Positions 46,450-58,440 of a DNA stretch of 64,000 bases are shown piece by piece. The DNA is from Isoetes taiwanensis (Eukaryota > Streptophyta > Lycopodiopsida > Isoetales > Isoetaceae). Each line of letters starts with the position of its first letter. Position 1 is the first letter of the stretch. Position numbers and translations under genes: made by a program. The notes beneath the pieces were generated by a model. That model was not told the origin of the DNA. It saw only the letters and a list, made by a program, of their open reading frames with translations, and searched no databases. The DNA lies in contig JAJEKV010000171.1 in assembly GCA_021234155.1 (NCBI GenBank), forward strand, positions 304,978 to 368,977. The letters run 5' to 3'.

Positions 46450-47484
46450 CTAGGGAACACGAAAGGTGATCCCATCATCTATAACAATTATCAACCACGA
46501 TGCATCTACCTCTCTACCGCATGATTCTCGGTGAATCACTGCCTTTAAGCTTACCGAGCTGGGTTGATAGCATCGTTGATGGTGCTGCTCTGAGACTCTC
46601 GTGATGAAGTCCGGATAGTGCTTCTCAAGGTCTATCTTCATCACCCATGTAGCATCCCCGCCTAGCAAGTGTTTCCACTTAACCAAGCATTGTAGCATTT
46701 GACTCCTCCGTCGGTCCTTGTAGGTCCGATCAAGAAGAGCTTCGTGCACTATATCTAGATGCTCTTCTCATTTCAAGAAGGGTGGGTGTATCCAAGATCT
46801 CCTCCGATCTGGGGTGTGTTGTTTTAGAAGACTCACGGAAAGACCCTCGTGGATCTTCGCCGGGTGGCAAATCCAAGCGATATGCTTGTTTCTCCAACAC
46901 GCTCAATGATTTTGAACGGCCCCTTATCCGGTGCCTTCGCGCGATTACCAATCTTAAGCTTGGCCTGCTTTTACCTTAATCTTGGCCAAACTGATTTGCC
47001 CACTGAAGACTCGTGGGTTCTCAGGCTTATCCGCTACACTCTTGACGACGGTGTGCAGCCAATAAGTAACCAATTTTAACTTCTTCAACCAAAGCTTACA
47101 TTTCCAAGAGGAGTTGTTGAGAAACCTCCACTTTAGAAATGGGGTTATGCCATGTGTCCGAGTAAGGCATTGATAACCATAATTTATCATAAAGGGAGAC
47201 ATTCGAAGACTCTCGTTTCATACCGTTATAGGCAAATTCGACCAGGTAAATATAGTCAGCCCATTGTGATTGCTTTACTCCACACATAACTTTGTAGCAT
47301 GTCCTCGATATCACGATTGGGTGCCTGTTGTTTTGACCCATCCGTCCGAGGATGATATACCGTACTCATAGCAAGCTTGGTTTGGATGGTGGCAAGAAAT
47401 CTTTCAGAATGCACTTATTTAATTTGGGGTCCCTATCGGGATACAATAACTTCGTGGCATTCCGTGCAACCCAAGAAGATGGGT
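46450..47484 (-). pseudogene. Gypsy integrase, second half, and chromodomain
   Basis: From 47484 downward on the minus strand: LHGMP, DRDPKLNKCILKDFL (second catalytic aspartate, ~47430), STVYHPRTDG, then ADYIYLVEFAYN at ~47250 (third catalytic region), SPFMINYGYQ, and the GPFKI-type C-terminal barrel at 46951-46730. The chromodomain follows in 46749-46600 (EALLDRTYKD, QCLVKWKHLLGGDATW). At least four frame changes separate these parts. The first half of the catalytic core lies 7.5 kb away at 55.0-55.3 kb. The chromodomain would direct integration to marked chromatin. Confidence 0.85.
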
Positions 47485-47510
47485 AAATTTATATTGATGG
47501 TACAAAAAGT
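47485..47510 (+). repeat. Left terminal inverted repeat of nested element
   Basis: AAATTTATATTGATGGTACA then AAAAG. It pairs with the inverted copy at 54981-55007. Confidence 0.65.
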
Positions 47511-47559
47511 AGTCGGGACATGGGTGCTTACCTGGTTTGGACCTTCATCATGGCGTCTT

Positions 47560-50500
47560 TGGCCGAATCAGCTTTTTTTTCCCTCCCAGCCATTTTTCCC
47601 AACCGAAGGAGCGGTTGATCTCGGATCAATTTTGGAGGATTGGCGATTGTTTGTCCAAGTCAGCGATCCTCGGTATGTAGCAATTCGGGTGGTGATTGGA
47701 ATTTGCAATTGGCGGGCAAATTTTCCAAGCCTCGTTTGTTTGGCCGAATCATTAACGCTTTTCTTTTGCGAGATGTTTTCCAATGCAAGCGAATTGGGAA
47801 AGCGCATTCTTCCGGCCATTTCTAAGAATGGAACAAGATTTGATCCTAAGAATTTCTTCATCCCGGTTGCATAATCTTGTAGAGCAATCCGAGAGCAATT
47901 TAAGCGGTTTGTGTGGTCGGTGGCCTCCAAAATTGCCGAGAATCACGCCTTATCTTGAGCCTTTTGCAAATGTTCCCGATGTTCCGGAACAATCTTTTTG
48001 GCTATGAATACATTTTACGGTAATCCCGAGTTCAATAATCAGCGGTTCTTGGGACATTGAATTTGGTTCTCGCTGATTGATTTGCTCTTAATTTGCGTAA
48101 GAGAAAGATACACGTTTTCAACATATGATGCTACAGTCTTGAATCTGGGAAGACATTCAAGAACGGCACATGGAGGACCAAGTTGAAGCGGTCATTGCTT
48201 TCATTTTGCAATAAATTTATTGCTTAATTTTCAGAAAGTTTTATCACGAGAATGAAGAGAGGAAGAAGAGGATTTCTTTGTCCATGAAGCCATCCAAGAT
48301 TATCTTGAGAGGACATCCAAGACCAAACACATGTATGACAAAATTGAAGGGGTTATTGGTCTTTGCATCGACTTCTTTTTTGGTGCTCAAGTTATGTGCA
48401 CTATGCTTTATTTTCATAATCGTTGTTATTTTGCGAGAATCGGAAGCACAAAGAAAATTTGTTAATCTATAGAAAAATCGATGCAATAAAGAAAAGGTCG
48501 CAGAGAGCAAGAAAAAGAGCAAGGGAGGCTGAATTGTTAGAAGATGACAAAGATCCCGGAAGATGTTTTGAGCAAAGAGAAGAAAACAACAAATGTCCAA
48601 GTTGATTAAAGTAACATGCTAATAAGGTATGTGGAAAATTGTCAAAAAAGGAGAGGAAAGAAGTTCTTCAAGGTCTTCGCTAAGATGTTAGAATTTGAAA
48701 TATTGAAATTGAAAGAAAGGGACAATGATCAAGATTGTCAACAACTTGAGGAATTCTCTTGCAAAGCATAAGTATGCCAGTCGACCGATGTACTTCTGAA
48801 GGACCCTCAACCATGGTATATCTTTGTTGTAATTGCACTAATTGTTTGGGAACTTCAGGGTGCTTGAACTTGAATAGAAGATATGTCACTCTGACAGATT
48901 CGGAGAAGGAAAAGCAGAAATTGGTGATGGCCCATGGTCAATGTTTAAAAAGAAAACCAGACCGATAAACTAGGTGAAACAAATGTAAATTAGTAACCTG
49001 ACTTTTGGACTTTTGGAACCACGAGTTTTTACCATGCAAGAAACATGTTATTAAGATTAGGGCTTGGTAAAGGAAACAAGATAATGCATGCTCTTTCACT
49101 TTCCGGAGGAAACCGAGGTTATTTTATTTTTGTTTGAAATTTATCATTTCATTTCGCCACAATGCTAACTCTTTTGTTGCTTATAATGCGATTGCACTTT
49201 TTATGCAAGATTTGAAGAGAATATCAAAATTTGAAGTATCTTTCTTATCATTTCAAGCACTAAAACCTCCATTCTGCAAAAAAGTAAAGGATAGAGAACT
49301 TTAACATTGTGTGTACCACATGAGGCTTGACTATGTCGACAAGCACTAAAAACAAAAATTAGGGATAGAAATATTCATGGTGCCGACTGCATTTTGTACT
49401 TGTTCCATGCGAAAGTCTTTGGACGAAATGTAAAACAAATGCAACGACCTACAAATCATCAAGTGATTTGTGGAGGTCAATTGTATGTGCTAAGGATGTT
49501 CGATGAGTGGTATGCTCATGATCGCATATTGCTGAAATGCAAAACACCGTGGCCCTTCTAAGTTACCTATGTGTCCTAAAGAATTGAGCAAGAGTTGGGG
49601 GCATTTGGTAGAATGGAAAAACCTTTGGCGGGTATGTGAAGCATATTAAGTTTTTTCATTTGTGGTAGTCTTAAACTTATTTTGTGGTTGTACTTTTTTT
49701 CTTTTTAGGGTTTTGAATCAAAGAAAAAGAGGTTGATGGCAATGGTGGGACAAAATTGGTTCCAAAGCCAATTGTAGCTTGTATACAAGACCAGTTCAAC
49801 GGTTAGATGTCTTTGTCTTATGCCAAAACATTGTGACTGGAATTCATTCCCCATAATTATGAGGCAAGGGTGCAAGCAAAGCAATTGAGGAGAATGTCTA
49901 GGCACTTTCCTAAAAACACCGGTGGTAGTCATAGATTTTCTTTAAAAACTATACCTTCAAATACGGCCCGAAATCCAAAGCTTGCATTGGAGAAATGATC
50001 CGTGCACAATACTTGTGCACATCGGCTACGAGGCATGCAACGAGAGAGAGGTTGAAGAGAAATCTTCGGCGGAAGGGGTGAGCATATCATCAAGGGAGAC
50101 ACATTTTTTACATTTGGGATGATAGAGATCATGACACCTTATTTGTCCAAAGACTGTCTAAACAAGCATCTTGGATTACTTGGCCGCAAGTTAGTCGATA
50201 CAACAACCATGTAATGTGGTCTCGATGGTTTCAAGCCACACAGTTCAAGGGTGCAAGAACATTCTACTTTCTTGGGAGATTCTATAAGAGCTCGGCATTC
50301 CAATAAAAACTGAACTACTTTGCTTCATATCATGGAAAAGGTAAATTTAGATCAATAGTTTTGATTGGCCTACATTTTGTAAGACAATAGACACAATTGT
50401 TTTGAATGGCAGGTGAGCATGATGGGGGGGCTTCTCAAGAGAGCACCTACATAATGAAATGTTAAAGAGGAATTCAAGCCTTTACGGGATGCCTTTGATG

Positions 50501-51400
50501 TTGTTCAATTCTGCAGGGAACACTTCAAGGTTGACAAACATAGGTACATTTCTACTTCAGGATTCATGGCTAGCGTGGCCGGTGCTCAACGTTACTTATT
50601 AGACACTACTCAATGTTACTCATCAATGTTACTCATTACTCAATGTTACTCATCAATGTTACTTATTAGACACTACACAATGTTACTCATTAATGTCATG
50701 TTTGTAGGTATTTTGGGAGATCAAGGTGGATGAAGTAAGCAAGGGTTGAGCAGCGATTCGGTGTGCTACTTTTGAGTGGTCCAAAATTTCATAGCATCGG
50801 GCCGGTGAACTCCGGGGATGCCACTCAAGTTGCATATGAATTACTCATCCTTTTTGTCATAATTGTTGGGTGGGTAAGTACGCGAAGTGCATACAAAGAT
50901 AGGATAGGTACACGGGCGTTTTCAGAATTAAGACCGGGGATTGAGGATGATCTTCGCACTTGTTGATGGGGCGATCATGAGGGAGATTTGATGGAAATCC
51001 GACATTATAGATGTAGGAGAGAACTTTCGCGATGAATTTGCTAAGCGGTAATAAGGAGAAGGTTGATTTCTACATCTTAAAAATGTCTTACCTAAGCATG
51101 TTGTAGAGAAAGCATACAAAGATCCTTGGGGCCAAAAATTTGGGAGGAGGGAAGTGGTGGTCACGAGCAAGTTTTATAAACCGGTGGGAGACAAAGAGAT
51201 CATGAACTAATTTGAATATGAGCCGGGCGCAGTGTTTGATCCACTTAATTGTCTCCAATTTTGACATGAAGGATATAGGACATAATATGTTTGAATTGGA
51301 GGATGATGTCCATGAAAACATACTTGAAAGTTTGCAGGCGATTCACATATACTAGCCCACGTGATGTTCGGTAAATGTAATCTAAATGCAGAAAGTCAAC
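47560..51400 (+). pseudogene. Decayed coding-like sequence in nested element, unrecognised
   Basis: Several plus-strand open pieces occur in one direction: 47377-47874 (part inside the element: FFPTEGAVDLGSILEDWRLF ... ISKNGTRFDPKNFF), 48240-48605 (basic, lysine/arginine-rich), 48759-48968 (Cys-rich MVYLCCNCTNCLGTSGC), and ~50490-51330 (HRYISTSGFMASVAGAQRY, later ELEDDVHENILESL). They may be remnants of the element's transposase. No diagnostic DDE or zinc-finger motif could be assigned. A short repeat of CAATGTTACTCAT occurs at 50600-50690. Confidence 0.3.
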
Positions 51401-51840
51401 GAGCAAAGTCCGCCGATAAGATAGAGAAGAGGCCGCAGGCAAGTCATCGAGAGCAAGTCTTACTTGACAAGTCGCCAGAGAAGACTTGAGGCAAGTCGTT
51501 TGACAAACCAGCGAGCAAAGTCAGCAGAGAGAAGATAAAGATACAAATCAACGAAAGTCAAAGTCAGTGAAATCGCCAGGCAAATCAGCGACCAACTCAG
51601 CGGTCAGTCAACCATTGCAGCCGGACAAGTCGTGGGGCAAGTCACAGAAGTCGGTGTGACAACTCAGCATGCCAAGTAAAGATTCAAGTCACAGACCAAG
51701 GCGGCCGACCAAGTCATCAGCCAAGTCGTGACCAACTCAACGGCCATCGTCATTGACCAACTCAACAGCCAAGTCAGCAAACAAGTCAGCAGCAAACAAG
51801 TCATCAGCCAAGTCAGCAGGCTTAAGTGGAAAGCCAACAA
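51400..51840. repeat. CAAGTCAGC-type tandem repeat tract
   Basis: Irregular tandem array of 9-14 bp units around AAGTCAGC/AAGTCATC/CAACTCAGC, densest at 51700-51830. Confidence 0.8.
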
Positions 51841-52510
51841 TTGAATAATTGAATAATTCATTCATTCATTCAATGTAACATTCATTCATTGTAACATTCT
51901 TATTCAATGTAACATTCATTCATTGTAACATTCTTATTAGAATATGTTATTCACAATGTTATTTACTTCATTATGATATCTTACTAATGTTATTAACTTC
52001 ATTATGATATCTTACTAATGTTATCTTACTTCATTCTTATTAGAATATGTTATTCACAATGTTATTTACTTCATTATGATATCTTACTAAAGTTATAAGG
52101 ATGGGTATACATTAAACCTTATACATATAGTATACTTGCTTTATACTTTATACATACAGTATACTTGCTACATATCTTATACATACAGTATACTTGCACA
52201 TCGATGTATCTTATACATACATTTACACATACGATTGTACATATAGTATAACTTATACATGCATTATACATCACGATTATCTTATACATATAGTATCACG
52301 AGGATAGTATACATATAGTATCTTATACATATAGTATACATACAATATCTTATACATACGATTATACATACGGTACACATCACGGTATACATATAGTAGA
52401 CATCACGATATACATACATTATACATATAGTACACTTGCACATCTGATTATCTTATACATCGATTGTACATCTGATTATATCTTATACCATATACATACA
52501 TTCATAGCTT
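51841..52510. repeat. A/T-rich tandem repeats (TTCATTCATTG, TATACATAC)
   Basis: 51841-51920 repeats ATTCATTCATTGTAACATTC. A ~100 bp unit containing TTATTAGAATATGTTATTCA appears twice (51926 and 52038). From 52100 to 52500 there is a long array of CTTATACATAYAGTATA variants, some with inserted CGATT or CACGA. Confidence 0.85.
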
Positions 52511-53400
52511 AAGTAGCACATTACATTTCAAAATAAGTGTCATATACAAAAATTTTTTCGGCACATAAGTGTTCAACTCCGCGGCACATAAGTGAGTCAT
52601 ATAAACACATGGGGGGTCATACAAGTAAGTTCTATACAAAAATTTATGGATGTCCTCATGGCATCCAAATATCGGTTACATAAGTTAAAAGTTTTTTAAA
52701 ATATCGGATGTTAAATGAAATCATAGATTAAACTTTTTCTCGACTTCACCCTATTTTTTAAGTAGGATTGACCCAGTCGGGTCATTTCGGCTTCATCATC
52801 GAGGAGGCGATCACGAGGATCGTGACCTCGCTTGTGGATTTAGGAGTCTTTGTAAAAAAATGGGCACATAATTAAATTTGTGTCGAGAACATACTTCAAA
52901 TAAAAATGTCAAGAGATACTTACTAGGGGTTGGTGTCTTCGGGAGAAGCTAATGTACTATCGGCAAATCCATCAAATTCTTAAGCTGTATTGCTTGGCCA
53001 AACATAGTGCTTGACACTTGTTTCTATAGTCACAAATCATAAGCGAGTTGCATTAAATTTGAATTAAAATACCACAACATAAGTACCTTATAGATTTAAC
53101 ATCCACAATACCTTTACATTTCTTTGCTCATTGGACTGCAAAGCCTTCTTCATCGACCTCCTGTCGGTCCCTCAAGCACGGGTCCCTTGGCTACATCATT
53201 CACGTACCAAATTACAATATAAAATTAAATACATGCATTGAATAAGAACATACAAATGCAAAGCAATACCTTTCATCCAATTGACTTTGAACGCTCTTGT
53301 CTTCATCTTCATCTAAACAAAAAAAAAGCGGCAATTAGAACTTAAGTGAAACAAATAAAACATGGAAACAAATTCAACTTAAGTACAAGACTTACCCTCT
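52511..53400. other. Nested element interior, no recognised gene
   Basis: No protein-coding signal. CGGCACATAAGTG words recur at 52560 and 52583. The remainder is A/T-rich. Confidence 0.4.
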
Positions 53401-54640
53401 GCTACCTCCTTTGTTTTTTGCTTTTTCTTGGCACTCCTTGTGACGTTTCTTGAATCTTCTTCGGGGCAGTGCTTCTTGGATGCATTCTTTGTCGATGAGT
53501 CAATTACCACATGCTTCCTCTTGGGGAAGAACCTTTAGCTCACCTCAGCACCTGTATCACCTCTTGATTCCTGTTCTTCCATTTCCTGGGGTACATCTAA
53601 TTACGTTGACATGGCCGAGCTCAGCGGTGCATGGCGCGGTTGAGCCCGTCTGCAGCGAGACGGTGCATGCCAGCCACGGCTCAAGCATACTTTCCCCATG
53701 CCACACTCAGTTCCACTTGGGGCTTCCACATGCATCTTTGTAATCTTGGAAATTGCAGTTCACAGGGTTTCAGGAAGTAGCACAAGGGAGGGTTATAAAT
53801 ACCCCATCTTGATCGCATCTCCGCAATTTCTTTGTTGGTCTTTAAAACATTGACTTGAGTGGCCTCGAGATGCCATGATTCAATCTTTGGTAACTCCCAT
53901 GAGACTTCATCGTTTTCAGTGGCAGAAATTTCTTCCAACAAGCCATGCCTCGGCGTGTCCTCGAGCCCCCTCAGTGGATCTCCTTCACACTTAAAACTTG
54001 CTGCTTGCAGTGAGTCTTCATCACCTTGACAATGTTTTTGCAAGTCGCACCCTAAAGCTTGTACTTCTCTTCGTTGGCATCGCTTCTAAGCCGATTATAC
54101 GATATTGTTTAGAAATAGTCATCTTTGCCTTCCATCCTTAAAACTTCCTCTTCGATCTTCAAATTGCTCTCGGCCTACGCTTTCATCTCGAAGTTTTCTA
54201 AGATCACGCTCATGAATTTCACGGATATTCATCAAAAGCATTCAAGGGGTTTTCTTCATTTGTTTCTTCAGCGAATCTTTATAGCGATCCGTACCAAATG
54301 AAGCCAATTCACTAAATGTCCTTCTTGTTTGATAAAGCTTTTGCTTGTATGCTGCCAAGCAAATGCCCTTCTTGAGCAGTCACGAACTTCATTGTTTACG
54401 GTTTTCTTCACTTTGCGTGGACAAAGCTCTCCCAACTCCCAGGCCCAAAGGCGGCGACCAAACTGATCTTCATTTTGCCATTTCTCTAATGGACTGCTCA
54501 AACCTCACCGACGATGGACTCACTCCGTCCTCGGGCTTCAAGCTGTTTTGCTTTTCCCATCTCCATAAGCCACGAAAGTGGCGAACTCATCTACTACTGT
54601 TCACAACCCTTAACGAGAAGACAAAATAAAGTTGAAATTC
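53400..54640 (-). pseudogene. Coding-like minus-strand region in nested element, unrecognised
   Basis: Read on the minus strand, shifting frames give FEQSIREMAK near 54490, a charged coiled-coil-like stretch, then 54043-53681 (MQKHCQGDEDSLQAASFKCE ... MRSRWGIYNPPLCYFLKPCE) and a basic end with KIQETSQGV and RKSKKQR near 53410-53450. The alternation of charged helical and basic segments suggests a real protein in the past, either element-encoded or captured from the host. No family is recognised. Confidence 0.3.
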
Positions 54641-54980
54641 ATGCTTAAAAATCGATTATTTCTGCTTCTTGACATGTAATCCATGGGCTGTGCCGAAAAA
54701 ACAAAGCTCGATTGATTGAAGCACTAGCACTTGGTCCGGAATAAGAAAACTAAGCGCTTGAAACGGAATGAACAAACCCAAAATTCCATAGAATTCAAAC
54801 TCTGAAATTTACGTGATCTTCAAAGAACAGTCGCCGCGCATTCTGACTCGTCGGAACCCTTTCGCGATGATTGATGTGAGACTTCATTCTGCCCGTCACC
54901 GGGTCTTCAATGAAGCCCGTGCACGGCCCGTCGAAGGCAAAAAGCATAGCTTCAGATGAGTCTTGGCTCTGGAATTTAAG

Positions 54981-55008
54981 CTTTTTGTACACCACCAATA
55001 TAAATTTG
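54981..55008 (-). repeat. Right terminal inverted repeat of nested element
   Basis: Inverted AAATTTATATTGGTGGTGTA then CAAAAAG, adjacent to gypsy integrase sequence at 55009. Confidence 0.65.
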
Positions 55009-57400
55009 AGATCTCCTTTTGCAAATAGCGAGGCATCAGAAGGTATATCGGTGGTACGACATGGCAGAAATAGGCCATTTTCGACAATTTGGCCACCACC
55101 ATCATCGCATCATATCCACGGAGATGCGTGGAAGGCCCACAATGAAATCCATGGTTATCACTTCCCACTTAGCATTGGGCATCGGGGAGGTTGCAACTCT
55201 CAGGAATCCTTAGTTGCTTTCGGCCTTGGTTTGTTGACATATGACCTTTGCTTAAACCACGGCAATGTCCTTCTTCAAGGCCAAAAAATTTGCGGGCTGG
55301 GGTCTTAAAGTAGGTCTTCATAAAACTGCATGTCAGCTATAGGGCTGTTGTAGTGTCATGGAGGGTAAACTGCGTACTCGAGAAGTCTCGGTACACAACT
55401 TATCCTTGTAATACAACAAGTTGCCCTCTTTCTTATAGAACGGCAAGCTTCACGTTCTTTATCACGTGCGTGCCTCCTTAATACGGACTATCCCAAACAT
55501 CCGCGAATTTGGGGATGCGGCCGTCTGTTCTATCTTTTTCCAAACTCACTAGTGAGTGTGGAAATTGCATGACAATGGGTTTGGGTTACCAAGGGATGGC
55601 ATGACAAGCATCCGCAACCACATTGTACTTCGAAGGGCTTATCACGTGATCTCAAAATCCTTATTCCTATAAATTCCATCCATCTTCCGCGGAGGTTGAG
55701 ACCGGCTTGGTGGATAGGTAGCGAGGAACTCGATGATCAAATTATCAAGTTGAAATCTTCTACCAAGAAGGTAGTGTCTCCATATCACAGCGGAGCGGAC
55801 AACGGCCAACAACTCGATCATGGGTAGAATATTGTCGCTATTCGGTCTCTTTCTTTGAATCTTATGCAATAACCCTCCCCTCCTGCATTAGGACTCAGCC
55901 GTAGCAATCTTGCTGGCATCCGTTGCTATTAGTTTATCCTTTTTCGGGGATCGGGCAATGTGAGGACTGGTGCGATGTTAAAGCATCTAGCCTGGAAACT
56001 TCCACTGGACCTTTGCTTTTCAATGCTCAATCCAATCCTTCACTTTCTCATGCTTTGTAAGATCGATGGCGGTCTTGCAATCTTTGCAAAATCCGAATTT
56101 CCGGTAATATCACATAATCGTAGAAACTTAGGACCTCGAGACATTACGGAATGGGCCAATCCTTCTTGCCTCTATCTTTCTTTGGATCATGTAGCAATTC
56201 CCTCTCTTTGAAATGGCGTGTCCCAAATAATCCACCTTAGGGAGTAGCAAACTTGCATAGAACTTGGCAAAGAGCTGGTGGCGTCTTAGCTTTTGTAGGG
56301 CCAGCAGAAGATGTTTCTCATGCTCCTCGAGTCTTACTATAGATGAGAATGTCGTCAAAGAAAATAACGACAAAATCATCCAAGTATTGTCGGGAAGACA
56401 TCATTCATCAATCGCATAAAAGGTTGCGGGGGCATTAGTTAACCAAAAGGCATAGCGGTAAATTCATAATGCCCATATCTAGTGCGAAAGGCGTTTATGA
56501 ATGTACTCCTCTTTAGTTCTTATCTCGATGATATCGGGCGTAAGTCAATCTTTGAGAATATATCGGCCCCTTACAAGCGATCCATAAGATAAAATTACGC
56601 TCTGGGCAAAGCATGGCGGTTCTTGATGGTATGCTTATTGGTGGCGATAGTCAATACACATTCTCAAGGGCCATCCTTCTTCTTAACAAAAGGATAGGGC
56701 AAAAAGCGAAACACTTTCGGTAGAATGGAACCTAGGTTTAATAGCTCTGAAGTTGCTTCTTAAAAGCTACGCCAATTCGAGGGGGACTCATACGATGAAG
56801 GGGCCCTTCTTGTTAGGCTTAGTACACAGTTTAAAGTGATCTCACATTCTACCCCTCACGAGATGGAAAAAGTTTACGAGATCTAAATGCGGAAGAGATC
56901 ACCTAAATTCCTAAAAGATTAGCAATGCTTTACGGCAGTACATCAACTACTTATACATTTTGCATCGACTCAAGGGATGCAAGTCGATGGCGCAAAGTAG
57001 TTTATCCTTGCGTATAGCTTTAAGCGCACGATGGACATAGAGTGCATAATGGGGTTCAATGGATCACCTTTTTATGGTTCTGTGAGTTGGTTAGGCTGCG
57101 TTAAAGGTAACTTCCGCTTTTCCGCGGTCGATATTGGCTTTTCGCGGATGCCAAAATTCCCATACCAACAATCAGATCATATTTGCCAATATCCATTAAC
57201 TTCGGTATGAAATGCAACTAAGCCCACACAGTATTTGCATTTTTAAGGTTAATCGCGGCTGACCATGGTATAATGCGATTTTTCGGCTAAAGTGGCGGGG
57301 TTTTCGGTCGGGACCTCAAAGTCTCAAAGGCTGCAATACGGGCCATTGAGGAAGCAAAATTATGTGTACTTCCGGTATCCATAAGAATTATGAAAGCGTT
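55009..57400 (-). pseudogene. Gypsy pol: protease, RT, RNase H and first half of integrase
   Basis: On the minus strand, protease has LMDTGSTHNF with DTGS at 57368-57379. RT is degraded from ~57000; HYGYYEFTAMPFGLTNAPAT-like sequence lies near 56450, the catalytic FFDDIL at ~56345-56362, then LEEHEKHLLLALQKLRRHQL and DYLGHAIS to 56128. RNase H is at 55869-55642 (MIELLAVV, WRHYLLGRRFQ). Integrase begins with a Cys pair and WEVITMDFIVGLP (first catalytic aspartate, ~55150), then KMAYFCHV, and stops at the nested insertion. Frames change repeatedly. Confidence 0.9.
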
Positions 57401-58440
57401 TCTTGTCTACTTGACCTATGGGTGGAAATAGCAGTGACGCACCGACATTACCCGGTTTCTATGGTACAAGGATATGGGGCGCCGCGTGAATATGCTTCGG
57501 GGAGCCTCCTCCTCGACAGTAGTGTAGATTGCGAAGAGATGTCGAAGTCGGCCATGGCCAGTGGGGGTCTCAGCCAGCGGTGACATAGAGGCAGTCACGC
57601 AGGGGTGCCGGGCCCTTATACACAGCAACATGCTGTCTGCGTGGGCATTCTCTAGGACCTCTTTGGGAATGGTACAGCCGAGGGTTCAGAACTTCCGCTA
57701 CTTACGACATTATTGGGTTTGGCCGAGGCATGTTGAAGGTGACTTTCTTTTCTGGCGGCCGTTGGGATTACTGCTGAGAGGCCTCGGGACTGCATTGAAT
57801 ATTATATCAGGCGTGGTGGCTGCGAGTAAGTGGCCAGTTTCGTGGTGCGTCCTCTTCAGGCTCAATCCTTGGCCTCATTTCGACAGCTGATTTTGGGTCT
57901 CTGGCGCAACCATTCGTTTAATTGTTGGGGGCCAACCCTTCAATATAGCCCTCCACCAGCCCTCTTTTCATTCATTCTGGCACATACAAGTTTCAAAGCG
58001 TGAATTCATCGATGTAGGCCTGGTGACATATGCTAACCTGTAGAAAGTCACGAATCTGTTAGCATTTATTGTGCGGGGCACATAATGCGACTTAAAAGCT
58101 TTGGCAAACTTTGAACTTGCACCATACATCGGATGCTTGGCTCGAGCATAGCCCTTCCACCAAATCTGGCGACTCCGTGTAAGGTTTGTGGTGGCAACCT
58201 TCCCGTATCCTTTTACGTCATGCCCATGGGATTTTCCAAACTCCTTCATCTCATCCAACCGAGGACCTACGCATTATTTCGCCTCTAGATTTCCATCAAT
58301 TTGGGCGGTTCCTATTTTTCCATATCTTGGTTATGGCCGTGTCAGCGTCTTCACGGTACTCTGCGTCGATCGCTTGGCATGGTTTTCGATGTCCTGAGAT
58401 GACTCAGGGGACCTGAAGTGGCTGATTGTGAGGATGTAAC
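57401..58440 (-). pseudogene. Gypsy gag region
   Basis: The clearest part is 58258-57968 with RQIWWKGYARAKHPMYGAS and FKSHYVPRTINANRFVTFYR, the gypsy capsid-type arrangement (W-F ... F-x-P ... F). Coding-like sequence continues to ~57640 in other frames. No intact CCHC knuckle was found in 57.4-57.7 kb. Gag would form the virus-like particle in the cytoplasm. Confidence 0.75.

Larger units (their letters stand above)
47485..55008. mobile_element. 7.5 kb element nested in the gypsy integrase
   Basis: The gypsy integrase stops after SDASLFAK at ~55.02 kb and resumes with LGLHGMP at ~47.47 kb, so everything between is an insertion. Its two ends are inverted copies of AAATTTATATTGRTGGT(GT)ACAAAAAG (47485-47509 and 54981-55007), 22 of 24 bases alike plus a 2-base indel. 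The target duplication is not clear (AGAT is possible). The contents are decayed, with no recognised transposase. It is probably a DNA transposon, superfamily unknown. Confidence 0.65.
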
